Below are positions 53,191-61,841 of a stretch of DNA of 64,000 nucleotides, in pieces. The notes below the pieces were generated by a model. That model saw nothing but the letters and a program-made list of their open reading frames with translations, was not told the origin of the DNA and ran no database searches. The stretch comes from JAHBNG01 sp039028975 (GTDB taxonomy: Bacteria; Chloroflexota; Anaerolineae; Caldilineales; Caldilineaceae), in assembly GCA_039028975.1 (NCBI GenBank), contig JBCCHB010000050.1, forward strand, positions 35,109 to 99,108, given 5' to 3'. The position numbers and the translations under genes are program-made. Numbering within the stretch: position 1 is the stretch's first letter; the number at the start of each line of letters is the position of its first letter.

Positions 53191-54264
53191 TTAATCTAGC
53201 TGATAAAATGCCCGCGCATTCTCTGTCAGGATCTTCTCCTCCAGCAAAATCGGTATCCCAGCAGGCATGGCTTCGTCAACGGTCTTAAAGTGTCGATAGG
53301 GGTAATCAGTTGAAAACATAACCATTTCGTCACAAGCAATCTGATCAAAAATTTGGGTTAACAAGTGAGGCTCGGGTGGTATATCCAACGGCGTAAGCGT
53401 CATTTTGACGTGGTCACGAATATACTCGGATGGCAATCGCTTAATCCATGGTACTTCGCGGCGCAAGCCTTTCCATTCCTTGTCCAGCCGCCATATCAGC
53501 CCCGGAAGCCATGTAATACCGCTTGCAATGAGGGCCACCCGTAGCTCGGGAAACTGCTCAAAGACGCCCTCGACGACCAAACTGACAAGCTGCACTTGAA
53601 AGAGTTGGGCCATTCCGGCATACTCTTCCACATAGTGACCAGGCCAACCAGAAGCCGTTGTTGCCGTACCCGGCTCACCACCAAAGTGGATGCCAATGGC
53701 CAGTCCTTGCTCAACTGCGGCTTCGTAAATGGGAAAAAAGCGGCGTTGGCCATATAATTCAGGGGAACGAACAGGCATAAAGATCTGCACAAAACCAGGA
53801 TGCCCGCCAAGCCTGCGGATTTCTTTAGCTGCTAAATCTGGATCTTGGCTGGGTACCACCAGTGACGCCCGCAGACGTGGTTCTGGCTCAAGCCACTCAG
53901 TAATTTGCCAGTCGTTGACAGCACTGGATAGGGCTTGAGCTGAGTAGGGGTTGCGTAGACTTTCCACTGCGTATCCACAGTTCAAAATGCCATACTCAAC
54001 GTTCAACGGATCGAGAATCTGTTCCTGCAAAAGGGTCAGATCCGAGCCAGGCGAGTTACCGGCAGGGGGGTGAACATCCGCTTCTGCCAGGATGGGCCCT
54101 CCTGAAGTAAAAGTGGAGGCGGCAGCAGGACCTCTGAAGCCAGATTGAGGGAAAAATTCCTGCCAGTGAGGCGTTAGATACGGTTTTAACGCATCGAGTG
54201 AAGGGACAACATTGTGAATGTCACAGTCGATGACTGCATTGGGTCTGACTGGGGTCTCCACCAT
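53191..54264 (-). CDS. amidohydrolase 2 family (ACMSD-like) enzyme, paralogue
   Basis: 357 residues. VIDCDIHNVVPS near 11-22 carries the D-x-H metal pair, IGIHFGGEPG near 185-194 the barrel His, and VMFSTDYPYRHF near 318-329 the late Asp. It lies 20 bp upstream of the second amidohydrolase and is likely the first gene of the operon. A palindromic repeat ending in ACTGTATAG stands 42 bp upstream of the ATG in the same orientation and may contribute the promoter. Confidence 0.88.
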   Translation of the reverse strand: MVETPVRPNAVIDCDIHNVVPSLDALKPYLTPHWQEFFPQSGFRGPAAASTFTSGGPILAEADVHPPAGNSPGSDLTLLQEQILDPLNVEYGILNCGYAVESLRNPYSAQALSSAVNDWQITEWLEPEPRLRASLVVPSQDPDLAAKEIRRLGGHPGFVQIFMPVRSPELYGQRRFFPIYEAAVEQGLAIGIHFGGEPGTATTASGWPGHYVEEYAGMAQLFQVQLVSLVVEGVFEQFPELRVALIASGITWLPGLIWRLDKEWKGLRREVPWIKRLPSEYIRDHVKMTLTPLDIPPEPHLLTQIFDQIACDEMVMFSTDYPYRHFKTVDEAMPAGIPILLEEKILTENARAFYQLD

Positions 54265-54306
54265 TTCCTCCTTGCATTGGCTTTCTACTTTGGTGCCAGA
54301 ATATTT

Positions 54307-54385
54307 CTATACAGTGGTCGCTTTCAAAAACGGAGTTTTTCATGGCCTCTGCATGTGGAACCAAACTCCGGTTTTGAAACAGAGC
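54307..54385 (-). repeat. GCTCCGTTT palindrome family, copy 2
   Basis: On the minus strand: GCTCTGTTTCAAAACCGGAG ... AAACTCCGTTTTTGAAAGCGACCACTGTATAG. The two 20-nt arms pair almost fully. It points at the amidohydrolase gene, 42 bp away. Confidence 0.8.
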
Positions 54386-54999
54386 TGAGTCTAGGGGCCC
54401 AAGAAAGTTCTGTTGCTCCCTATTCTAGTGCATTACACTGAGTCACGTCAACACAGAAATTTACAGAGGCTTTCACAGAGATGCCTAGAGAAAATTCCTC
54501 TCTATGCTAGACTTCTCTGTGTCTACTCTGTGTAACACTCAGAATAGAGGATTAATCAAAGGTATTTATAAAATGATTATTTGACATCCAATCTCCTGTG
54601 CAACCATAAAGGAGCAGCATATATAAAGCCGTTTATGTGACCTTGTTTTATGATATCGATTTGGTAAATATTTATGGTTGCGATAAAGTAACAGATACAC
54701 CTCCCCCCATTGACGAGATACCCCATTGTTTAGATGGCCAGATGAGGCTCCTTTCCGTAAAGATGGGAATGTTTTCCTATTTTGTTTGGGAATTCAGGGA
54801 CTACACGAATCGAAAGAGCTGACATGTATTGAAAACCTCTCAGGTCTGAGCACCGACAATACTCTATCACACGTTCGATAACACTGGTAATGTCTCGCAA
54901 AAGGATATTCAAACCGGGACAGTATAACGTAGCAAAGTTACTTCTACAATCAAAGTGGTACCGTATAATACAGCCACCTGAGCGATCTAACTATTCTCA
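54386..54999. other. gap with degenerate repeat remnants
   Basis: Between divergent genes. 54735-54797 resembles a decayed CCAGAAAA-family copy (GATGGCCAGATGAGGCTCC, then GATGGGAATG). Two AGTATAA-like boxes precede the next repeat (CGGGACAGTATAACG near 54917 and TACCGTATAATACAG near 54959). No gene found. Confidence 0.45.
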
Positions 55000-55075
55000 G
55001 TTCCGTTTGAATAACGTAGGTCGATTTATTGTAAAGATATGGAAAACTATGGCATTCACAATGACCGCAGTATAA
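55000..55075 (+). repeat. GCTCCGTTT palindrome family, degenerate copy 3
   Basis: Begins GTTCCGTTTGAATAACGTAG and ends CACAATGACCGCAGTATAACC. The central arms are decayed but the 3' box GACCGCAGTATA is conserved. It ends 30 bp before the triple cupredoxin start codon. Confidence 0.65.
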
Positions 55076-55105
55076 CCAAACATATAAAATCAGAAAGCAA
55101 AAAGG

Positions 55106-57613
55106 ATGAACAATCAGAATTCAACCATGAAATTCCTTGGCCCATTGATCGGTGCCATCGTATTTGTCTACGTTTTCTCTCTGGCCATTAATCAGTTCAA
55201 TAGTGGAATTGCGCCCGATTCCGAGCTGGTAGCCGAGTTAAGCGCAGCAGAATCGTCACCTAGTGATGGTTCTATGGAAGGTGAAGAGACCGATAATGAT
55301 GAGGCCGAGGTTGAAGGGAATACTGAAGCCACTACAGAGACTGCTGAAGAAGCAACGGCTGAAACCACAGAGACGGCGAGTGATAATGAAGAGGAGAGCG
55401 ATGGTGAAGAAACCGCTGAGGAAGTAGCTGAGGAAACATCAGAAGATTCTAGTGAAGAAGCCTCCACTGATGGTGATGAGGATAGCGATACTGCGGATAC
55501 TGAAACTGCAGCAGATGAGGCTGAAGCAGATGAGGCTGAAACCACTGAAACCGAAGCAGCCGAAATAGCAGAAGATGATAGTGATTCTGATAGTGAGGGC
55601 GAAGAGAGTGCCACTACGGAGAGTGAGGAGTCTGCCGCAACAGAGGGCGAATCAGAATCTACGGAGGCCGAATCGAGCGGTGAGGTTGCACAGACCTTAG
55701 AGATACAAGCTGGCGATCTCTTCTTTGGTGAAAGCGGCACCAACAACCTAGTCGATCCGCCCGTTTGGACCGTCGGTAGCGGACAAGAAATCGGTCTCGT
55801 CATCAACAACATCGGTTCGGTTGATCACAATTGGGCTATTCTTAAGAAAGATGCAGAAGCACCCGTCCCCTTCTTGGAAGCAGAACACGCCGATCTGCTT
55901 TACTTTAATCCTGGGCTCCAGGAAGCCGGAACGCAAGTTGAAACCACCTTCACTGCACCAGAAGAGCTGGGCGAATATATGGTCATCTGCACCGCGCCCG
56001 GGCACTATCCTGTTATGCAAGGGCGCCTCGTTGTTGAGGGTGCCGATGGCGACGATGCTGGCGATACCGACAGTACCGAAGCTGATATGACTGACGCCCA
56101 AACAACTGAACCCGCTGAAGAGAGCAGCGATGCCGAGAGCGAAAGTGAAGAAACGACAGAGGCAGAGTCTGAAGATGCCAGTGCTGCTGAAACAGAGGAT
56201 GGAAGTGCAGAAGAGACCTCTGCCGAAGCCACAGATGCAGAAGATGCTGGGGATGCGACCGAGGCCGCTGACGAAGCACCTGCTGACAATTCAGAATCCG
56301 GCGATGTTGAAACCACCGAGACCGAAGCAGTCGAGACTGAATCAACGGAAACCGAAACGGCTGAGACTGAAGCAGATGATAGTGGTTCCGATAGCGAAGG
56401 CGAAGAGAGTGCCACCGCGGATAGCGAGGAGCCTGCCACAACAGAGGGCGAATCAGAATCTACGGAGACCGAATCGAGTGGTGACGTTGCACAGACCTTA
56501 GAGATACAAGCCGGCGATCTCTTCTTTGGGGAAAGTGGTACCAACAACCTAGTCGATCCGCCCGTTTGGACCGTCGGTAGCGGGCAAGAAATCGGTCTCG
56601 TCATCAACAACATTGGTTCGGTTGATCACAATTGGGCTATTCTCAAGAAAGATGTAGAAGCACCCATTCCTTTCCTGGAAGCAGACCACGCCGATCTGCT
56701 CTACTTTAATCCTGGGCTTCAGGAAGCCGGAACGCAAGTTGAAACCACCTTCACTGCACCAGAAGAGCTGGGCGAATACATGGTCATCTGCACGGCACCA
56801 GGGCACTATCCTGTTATGCAAGGACGCCTCGTTGTTGAGGGTGCCGATGGCGACGATGCTGGCGATACCGAAAGTAGCCAAGCCGAAACGACTGAATCCG
56901 CTGAAGAGAGCAGCGATGCCGAGAGCGAAAGTGAAGAAACGACAGAGACAGAGTCTGAAGATGCCAGCGCTGTTGATGCAGAAGATGGAAGCGCAGAAGA
57001 GACCTCTGAAGAAACCGCAGATGAAGAAGATGCTGGGGATGCGACCGAGGCTGCTGACGAAGCACCTGCTGACAATTCTCAATCCAGCGATGTTGAACCA
57101 ACCGAGACTGGAGCAACTGAAACCGAAGCGGCTGAGACGGAAGCAGATGATAGTGGTTCCGATAGCGAAGGCGAAGAGAGTGCCACCGCGGATAGCGAGG
57201 AGCCTGCCACAACAGAGGGCGAATCAGAATCTGCCGATGCCGAATCGAGCGGTGATGTTGCGCAAACTATAGAGATACAAGCTGGCGATCTCTTCTTTGG
57301 GGAAAGCGGTACCAACAACCTAGTCGATCCGCCTATTTGGACTGTCGGTAGCGGGCAAGAAATCGGTCTCGTTGTCAACAACATTGGTTCGGTTGATCAC
57401 AACTGGGCTATTCTCAAGAAAGATGCAGAAGCACCCATTCCTTTCCTGGAAGCAGACCACGCCGATCTGCTCTACTTTAATCCTGGGCTTCAGGAAGCCG
57501 GAACACAAATTGAAACCACCTTCACTGCACCAGAAGAGCTGGGTGAATACATGGTCATCTGCACAGCACCAGGGCACTATCCTGTTATGCAAGGGCGCCT
57601 AGTCGTCGAATAA
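55106..57613 (+). CDS. membrane-anchored triple cupredoxin with acidic linkers
   Basis: 835 residues. An N-terminal hydrophobic anchor (about 9-30) holds the protein at the membrane facing outward. Three nearly identical cupredoxin domains lie at about 192-311, 459-578 and 715-835. Each has the type-1 copper set: His in SVDHNWAI, then Cys, His and Met in ICTAPGHYPVMQG. The wording resembles auracyanin and other plastocyanin-like carriers. The linkers (about 45-190, 312-458, 579-714) are low-complexity Glu/Asp/Ser/Thr/Ala and should be extended and highly negative. The three domains are almost identical also at DNA level, so they arose by recent tandem duplication or gene conversion. Likely role: periplasmic or surface one-electron carrier, or copper store. 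The ATG has AAAGG directly before it; a second ATG at 55127 is possible. Confidence 0.88.
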   Translation: MNNQNSTMKFLGPLIGAIVFVYVFSLAINQFNSGIAPDSELVAELSAAESSPSDGSMEGEETDNDEAEVEGNTEATTETAEEATAETTETASDNEEESDGEETAEEVAEETSEDSSEEASTDGDEDSDTADTETAADEAEADEAETTETEAAEIAEDDSDSDSEGEESATTESEESAATEGESESTEAESSGEVAQTLEIQAGDLFFGESGTNNLVDPPVWTVGSGQEIGLVINNIGSVDHNWAILKKDAEAPVPFLEAEHADLLYFNPGLQEAGTQVETTFTAPEELGEYMVICTAPGHYPVMQGRLVVEGADGDDAGDTDSTEADMTDAQTTEPAEESSDAESESEETTEAESEDASAAETEDGSAEETSAEATDAEDAGDATEAADEAPADNSESGDVETTETEAVETESTETETAETEADDSGSDSEGEESATADSEEPATTEGESESTETESSGDVAQTLEIQAGDLFFGESGTNNLVDPPVWTVGSGQEIGLVINNIGSVDHNWAILKKDVEAPIPFLEADHADLLYFNPGLQEAGTQVETTFTAPEELGEYMVICTAPGHYPVMQGRLVVEGADGDDAGDTESSQAETTESAEESSDAESESEETTETESEDASAVDAEDGSAEETSEETADEEDAGDATEAADEAPADNSQSSDVEPTETGATETEAAETEADDSGSDSEGEESATADSEEPATTEGESESADAESSGDVAQTIEIQAGDLFFGESGTNNLVDPPIWTVGSGQEIGLVVNNIGSVDHNWAILKKDAEAPIPFLEADHADLLYFNPGLQEAGTQIETTFTAPEELGEYMVICTAPGHYPVMQGRLVVE

Positions 57614-57644
57614 TCCTGTTTGTTCACCTCAGGTCTAGTAAGTT

Positions 57645-57721
57645 GGTGGCTGTCACTTTACACACAAAGCGAATCTGGAATTTCATCTGTCTAGGGATGG
57701 ATACGTGTGGTGACAGCCACC
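57645..57721. repeat. REP-like inverted repeat GGTGGCTGTCAC
   Basis: A perfect 12-bp pair, GGTGGCTGTCAC (57645-57656) and GTGACAGCCACC (57710-57721), lies 32 bp after the cupredoxin stop. It differs from the 31666 element at two positions per arm. TTTT follows, so it may also end transcription. Confidence 0.7.
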
Positions 57722-57769
57722 TTTTGGCACAACATGAACTAGTGTGAATAAACAAAGGCAGCGTACTCC

Positions 57770-58966
57770 ATGAAAAAAGGCGAAACCTGGAACGAATCAA
57801 CTGTTTATGAGGATCCCTGGACCTTGCGTAAGGTGCGAAAGGTCACCCAAGTCGGTCTCTACAACCAAACCCCAACCTACCATACCAACACGGCCTTTAC
57901 CGCAGATGGCGAATTTCTCATCTTTGCTTCGGCACGTATGGGCGGTAGTGCACTCCTCCGCTGCCACGTCCCTACCGGTGACATCACCCAGGTGACTGAC
58001 TTCGTTGATGGCGTGGGTACCAGAGATGAATTACACAAACAGAACGCCACATCTACTGGCAATGGCATGGGCATCACCATGCTCATGTGTATTGCTCCCA
58101 AAAGCGGCTGGGTTGTCTATGTAGTGGGGCGCAGCTTCAAAGCCGTCAATATTCACACCTTTGAAGAACGCACACTCATTGATGATATCGGCGAGGATTG
58201 GATCGCTGGCCAGCCCAGCGTGGATCCCGATGAAACCCACGGACTCATTCCCGTTATGTCCGCTCATCCAGACGTCAAAGCTGGGAAGCAGCCTGTCCAG
58301 AGCTACATGCACCATTTTGGCACCATTGGACCAAAGATGAAGCTACTACAGGTACCGCTCACAGGCGGGGAAGTGGAAACAGTCTATGCAGAGGAAAATA
58401 CAGGTTGCGCTCACTGCCCCCATAATCCCCAAGATTCGGACCTTATTCTGGTCGATCGCGACAAGCCACCTCGTTTGTGGGGAGGCAGCGATGGCAAGAC
58501 CAACCGCATCTGGACTTTAAAGCTCTCCACGGGGGCTTTAACGGAATTGCCACCTCAGGATGCAGCCCGCTTTCAAGTTCACTGTGCCTGGACGTATGAT
58601 GGGAACGGCGTTCTCTATCACGGCCTGAGTGCAGAGCAGGGATACTTTATTGGCGCCTGTGACCCGAATGGCCAGACCATTCGTGAGTACCTCTTTCGCG
58701 ACGCGCAAGCCTATGGGCATGTCTCGGCCATGGCGGAGCGTCCGGCCATCATTTTAGATGGTAACTTGAGTAATGACCTGCTCCTCTGGCTATACTATGA
58801 TCAAGAGAAGCCACGGGTAGAAGTGATTGCTAAACATGGCACGAATTGGGGTGCGCTGCCCTGGCAGTATTCCCACCCTCACCCGCTTTCCGATCCTACG
58901 GGACGCTGGATCTCATTTAATGCAGCCAATCGAGGACGAAGCGATGTGTTTGTCGTCGATGTTTAG
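57770..58966 (+). CDS. oligogalacturonate-lyase-like beta-propeller protein
   Basis: 398 residues. The pattern TPTYHTNTAFTADGEFLIFAS near 37-57, the middle HCPHNPQDSDLILVDRD near 220-236, and the ending HPHPLSDPTGRWISFN ... DVFVVDV match the seven-bladed oligogalacturonate lyase (PF14583) family. In that family clustered His residues bind Mn2+ and unsaturated galacturonides are formed. No signal peptide. A pectinacetylesterase-like domain occurs in the secreted protein at 17547, so a pectin- or uronan-degrading theme is possible. The gene stands alone; substrate is inferred from family. Confidence 0.8.
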   Translation: MKKGETWNESTVYEDPWTLRKVRKVTQVGLYNQTPTYHTNTAFTADGEFLIFASARMGGSALLRCHVPTGDITQVTDFVDGVGTRDELHKQNATSTGNGMGITMLMCIAPKSGWVVYVVGRSFKAVNIHTFEERTLIDDIGEDWIAGQPSVDPDETHGLIPVMSAHPDVKAGKQPVQSYMHHFGTIGPKMKLLQVPLTGGEVETVYAEENTGCAHCPHNPQDSDLILVDRDKPPRLWGGSDGKTNRIWTLKLSTGALTELPPQDAARFQVHCAWTYDGNGVLYHGLSAEQGYFIGACDPNGQTIREYLFRDAQAYGHVSAMAERPAIILDGNLSNDLLLWLYYDQEKPRVEVIAKHGTNWGALPWQYSHPHPLSDPTGRWISFNAANRGRSDVFVVDV

Positions 58967-58990
58967 GAACGAGACTTTAGGAACGAGAAT

Positions 58991-59046
58991 TAAATAACTT
59001 GAGCACTTGAAGGGGCTACACCCGATTAAAACGCGCAAGTTATTTA
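58991..59046 (+). terminator. inverted repeat after lyase-like gene
   Basis: TAAATAACTTG (58991-59001) and CAAGTTATTTA (59036-59046) form a perfect 11-bp pair with a 34-nt loop, 24 bp after the stop. The 59047-59334 remainder is unremarkable. Confidence 0.45.
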
Positions 59047-59334
59047 CAACTCATTCCTTAATAAAACAAAACGAAAGATCTCTTGGGTACTCGAGATGAC
59101 AGGATCGAAGTTTCGGGTTTTATTTGATCTTGACTCCTTAGCCCGTCACAGCGCAATTTCCATACCTTTTAGCACCTAATTCGACTTCGCCTTCACGGGT
59201 GGTTCAGGACGGCGGCCAGAAAAGGCTCTGGGCCAAATCAGGGACTTCGGCCGTCCCAAACGAATTGTCGGATTCAACATCCAGGTTTTTTTGTCAATGT
59301 GAGAGCCTTAAGGGCCTAATAAAGAGGACGAACA

Positions 59335-60156
59335 GTGAAACTATCGCACCAAGATGCAGCATTATTTTATGAACTCATGTGGGGGCTACAGTACTTTGTA
59401 AAAGAACGGTTGCAAATGCTGCCAGAGATTACCTCGGTAAAGGCGTACGGTAACTGTCCAGCCGAAGAAAAGTTACCCGTACGGCAGCAACTATTTGAGC
59501 AGAGAGAGCTGATTGATGCTTATGTCGAAGAGAATCCACAACAGTTGACTGAAGAGCAACTAGCCATCGTTCAATCATGGAAAGAGGCCGTTGTCGGTGA
59601 CTTTTATATTGAGCGGATGCTGAAACGCCATACCATCTTTATTGCTACCGATGACAGCGTATATGGTGTCTTGGGGCTGGTCGACGATTTCGACGAAATG
59701 TTTCACAAGAGCCGGCTTCCGGCCCTGATTAAGACTATATTGCTTCCGTTTAGAGGGCAGATCATCTATGATGGCCTCATGCAGGGATATAACATGTTCT
59801 TTGGGGGCGGCATTAAGGGCAATCTCAAAGAAATTTATATGTCTGCGAAGCAGAATGGCTACATCATCGAAAGTCTGGATGGCGAGCAAGTTTCAAGAAA
59901 ACAACCTCCCCCATCGCAACCCCTGGCAGATTGGGGACCTGAACTTGATGCGTTGGCTGCAAGTGCAAAGAAACTTCGAGGCGGCAGCGGTCAGCCGGCG
60001 ATTAATAGCCCGGCCTTTAGCCTGATAAAAGCCAGCATCGAATTCGGTCAGCTTGCAGCGGTTGATGCCCAAGATGAAGAGGCGCTTTGGAAGAGCTTCC
60101 AGAAAATTGAACGTTCTGTGCGTAAACTGGAAACAACGCTTTACAGAATGGGATAA
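59335..60156 (+). CDS. uncharacterised 273-residue protein
   Basis: Starts at GTG 59335, with AAGAGGAC upstream. Soluble and mixed alpha/beta; contains FDEMFHKSRLPALIKTILLPF (about 116-136) and IIYDGLMQGYNMFFGGGIKGNLKE (about 140-163). The Gly-rich motif and YDG suggest a compact fold near the centre. The tail has a lysine-rich helix. I recognise no family. It lies 21 bp before an M28-like gene, so the two are probably one operon. Confidence 0.65.
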   Translation: MKLSHQDAALFYELMWGLQYFVKERLQMLPEITSVKAYGNCPAEEKLPVRQQLFEQRELIDAYVEENPQQLTEEQLAIVQSWKEAVVGDFYIERMLKRHTIFIATDDSVYGVLGLVDDFDEMFHKSRLPALIKTILLPFRGQIIYDGLMQGYNMFFGGGIKGNLKEIYMSAKQNGYIIESLDGEQVSRKQPPPSQPLADWGPELDALAASAKKLRGGSGQPAINSPAFSLIKASIEFGQLAAVDAQDEEALWKSFQKIERSVRKLETTLYRMG

Positions 60157-60177
60157 CACTGGATGGGGTATTAGTGG

Positions 60178-61359
60178 ATGGATGATAAAGAACGCATTGA
60201 AACCGATATTCGGGGGTGGGATGCTATCCTCGATCACCGTACAGGAACCGATGGTGATCAGCAAACGGCGGAGTGGCTGGCCGATTCAATTCGTTCTGCC
60301 GGTGCTGAGCCGCTCATCGAACCATTTGCCTTTCAGCGCCGCATTCTCCATGAATGTTCCGTCACGGTTGGCAGCAAACGGGCCGAAGGCGTTCCTCTCT
60401 TTGACGGTAGCTATACATGCGCGGAGGGCTGCTCTGCCAAACTAACGTCATTGGAGTCAGGCACTGTAGATAGAGATAATGCGATAGACCAAGAGGGTCA
60501 CATAGGTGTCACCTCCTTCTCTTCCACTGGTGCTCACCCGCCCACGCGACAGATGCACGTAGCCCGTTCTGAAAATTACTCGGCCATCGTTGCCTACGCA
60601 GCGGCTGAATATGTTGAACCTGGTTTAGCCTTGCTCAATGCACCTCACTACCAGAGTCCTTACGGGCCGCCTGTCCTCCAAGTATCGACCGAGTATGGTG
60701 ACTGGTTGGAAGCGGCAGCAGCTAACCATGAAGCAGCCTATGTTGTGGCCCACGTCTCCGCAGAAGAGACAACTGCCAGCAACGTACAGGCCACTATTTC
60801 TGGGCGAGATCCCAGCTTGGCCCCCTTGGTTGTTATGACGCCCCGTAGTGCCTGGTGGACCTGTACGGCGGAGCGAGGAGGTGGTATTGCACTCTGGCTG
60901 GAGTGTATCCGCCATTTTTCCAATGAGCAGGGAGATCGCGACGTCATCTTCACGGCCAACACAGGTCACGAGTTGGGTCACGTGGGTTTGCATTACTATC
61001 TAGAGCAGCGACCCGATTTGTTGGGTGATGCCCGTGCGTGGATTCATCTTGGCGCTAACTTTGCTACGGTAGACAGCAGATTACGCTTTCAAGCCTCACC
61101 GGCTCTGATGAAGTTTGGTCTAGAGGCATTGGCAACTGAGGAAATTTTCCCTAAATCAATTACCCCTACCGACAACCGGCCCTTGGGAGAAGCAGAAAAT
61201 ATCTATGATGGCGGCGGTCGTTATCTATCGTTCATCGGCAGCAACCGCTGGTTCCACCACCCAGACGATCGGTGGCCGTACACCGTTGATCTGGAGCGGG
61301 CTGTAAAGCTGAATCGGGCAGTAATCCACATGGCGACCGGGCTTGCACAAGCAGTCTAG
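60178..61359 (+). CDS. M28-family aminopeptidase-like protein with non-canonical metal motifs
   Basis: 393 residues with the M28 layout: an N-terminal cap, a middle PA-like insertion, and a zinc-peptidase core with CTAERGGGIALWLECIRHF (about 226-244) and FTANTGHELGHVGLHYYLEQ (about 259-278). Canonical M28 enzymes have GAxDNASG and GEExGLxGS at these places, so the bridging Asp and the Glu pair are altered. A late HHPDDRWP block could supply the final His. The protein may use another metal geometry or be a non-peptidase homologue. No signal peptide. It is operonic with the upstream unknown protein. Confidence 0.75.
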   Translation: MDDKERIETDIRGWDAILDHRTGTDGDQQTAEWLADSIRSAGAEPLIEPFAFQRRILHECSVTVGSKRAEGVPLFDGSYTCAEGCSAKLTSLESGTVDRDNAIDQEGHIGVTSFSSTGAHPPTRQMHVARSENYSAIVAYAAAEYVEPGLALLNAPHYQSPYGPPVLQVSTEYGDWLEAAAANHEAAYVVAHVSAEETTASNVQATISGRDPSLAPLVVMTPRSAWWTCTAERGGGIALWLECIRHFSNEQGDRDVIFTANTGHELGHVGLHYYLEQRPDLLGDARAWIHLGANFATVDSRLRFQASPALMKFGLEALATEEIFPKSITPTDNRPLGEAENIYDGGGRYLSFIGSNRWFHHPDDRWPYTVDLERAVKLNRAVIHMATGLAQAV

Positions 61360-61521
61360 TCAATAGCGTCAACTTCCTTGGGCCACGATGACCCGGCTGC
61401 AAAAAGGCCAAATGATCCACTCGTCGGATCCGCTTAGGGCAAGCTGTCCCCCCAACAACATAGAGGTATCAGAAAGACCTTCGTATAATTCCGTGAAACT
61501 CCGTGGATAAAATTATACTCA

Positions 61522-61598
61522 GCTCCGTTTGAAAACAGGTGTTTGGTCACTCTTGTAGAACTTAGGAAAACACTGTTTTCAAAGCAACCGCGGTATAG
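61522..61598 (+). repeat. GCTCCGTTT palindrome family, copy 4
   Basis: GCTCCGTTTGAAAACAGGTG ... AAACACTGTTTTCAAAGCAACCGCGGTATAG, 77 bp. The arms pair with one insertion. Same orientation as the downstream RHH/MazF genes; a MITE-like element is now inserted 20 bp after it. Confidence 0.8.
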
Positions 61599-61618
61599 TT
61601 TTTGTAGTGGATTCATTC

Positions 61619-61749
61619 GGGTGCGTTTTAGTCTGGGGGTACAAGAGTGCGTCGCACTGTTCAATTGCGGATGGGCGCTTGGATCTTTCTCTGAACAGTG
61701 CGACGCACTCGACTGGCTAACATTCTCGCCCCGAAACCCAAAGGCACCC
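61619..61749. mobile_element. 131-bp MITE-like element, copy 1, with 10-bp target duplication
   Basis: Ends GGGTGC (61619) and GCACCC (61749). GGATTCATTC at 61609-61618 is repeated exactly at 61750-61759, the target duplication. Inside, GAGTGCGTCGCACTGTTCA (61645-61663) and TGAACAGTGCGACGCACTC (61692-61710) form a perfect 19-bp inverted repeat. No transposase gene in the element, so it would be moved in trans. Nearly identical copy at 63733-63862. Confidence 0.85.
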
Positions 61750-61841
61750 GGATTCATTCCAGCATATTGACTAGGAACAGAGTGCAAGTTATACTATTGG
61801 TATTACCAACTACTATAGCATAGGTTGAAAGGATGCATTCT

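Noticed and set aside
55192..57082. long serine- and leucine-rich frames antisense to the cupredoxin gene
   Set aside because: They are mirror images of the repetitive Glu/Asp/Ser/Thr codons of the acidic linkers and show no fold.
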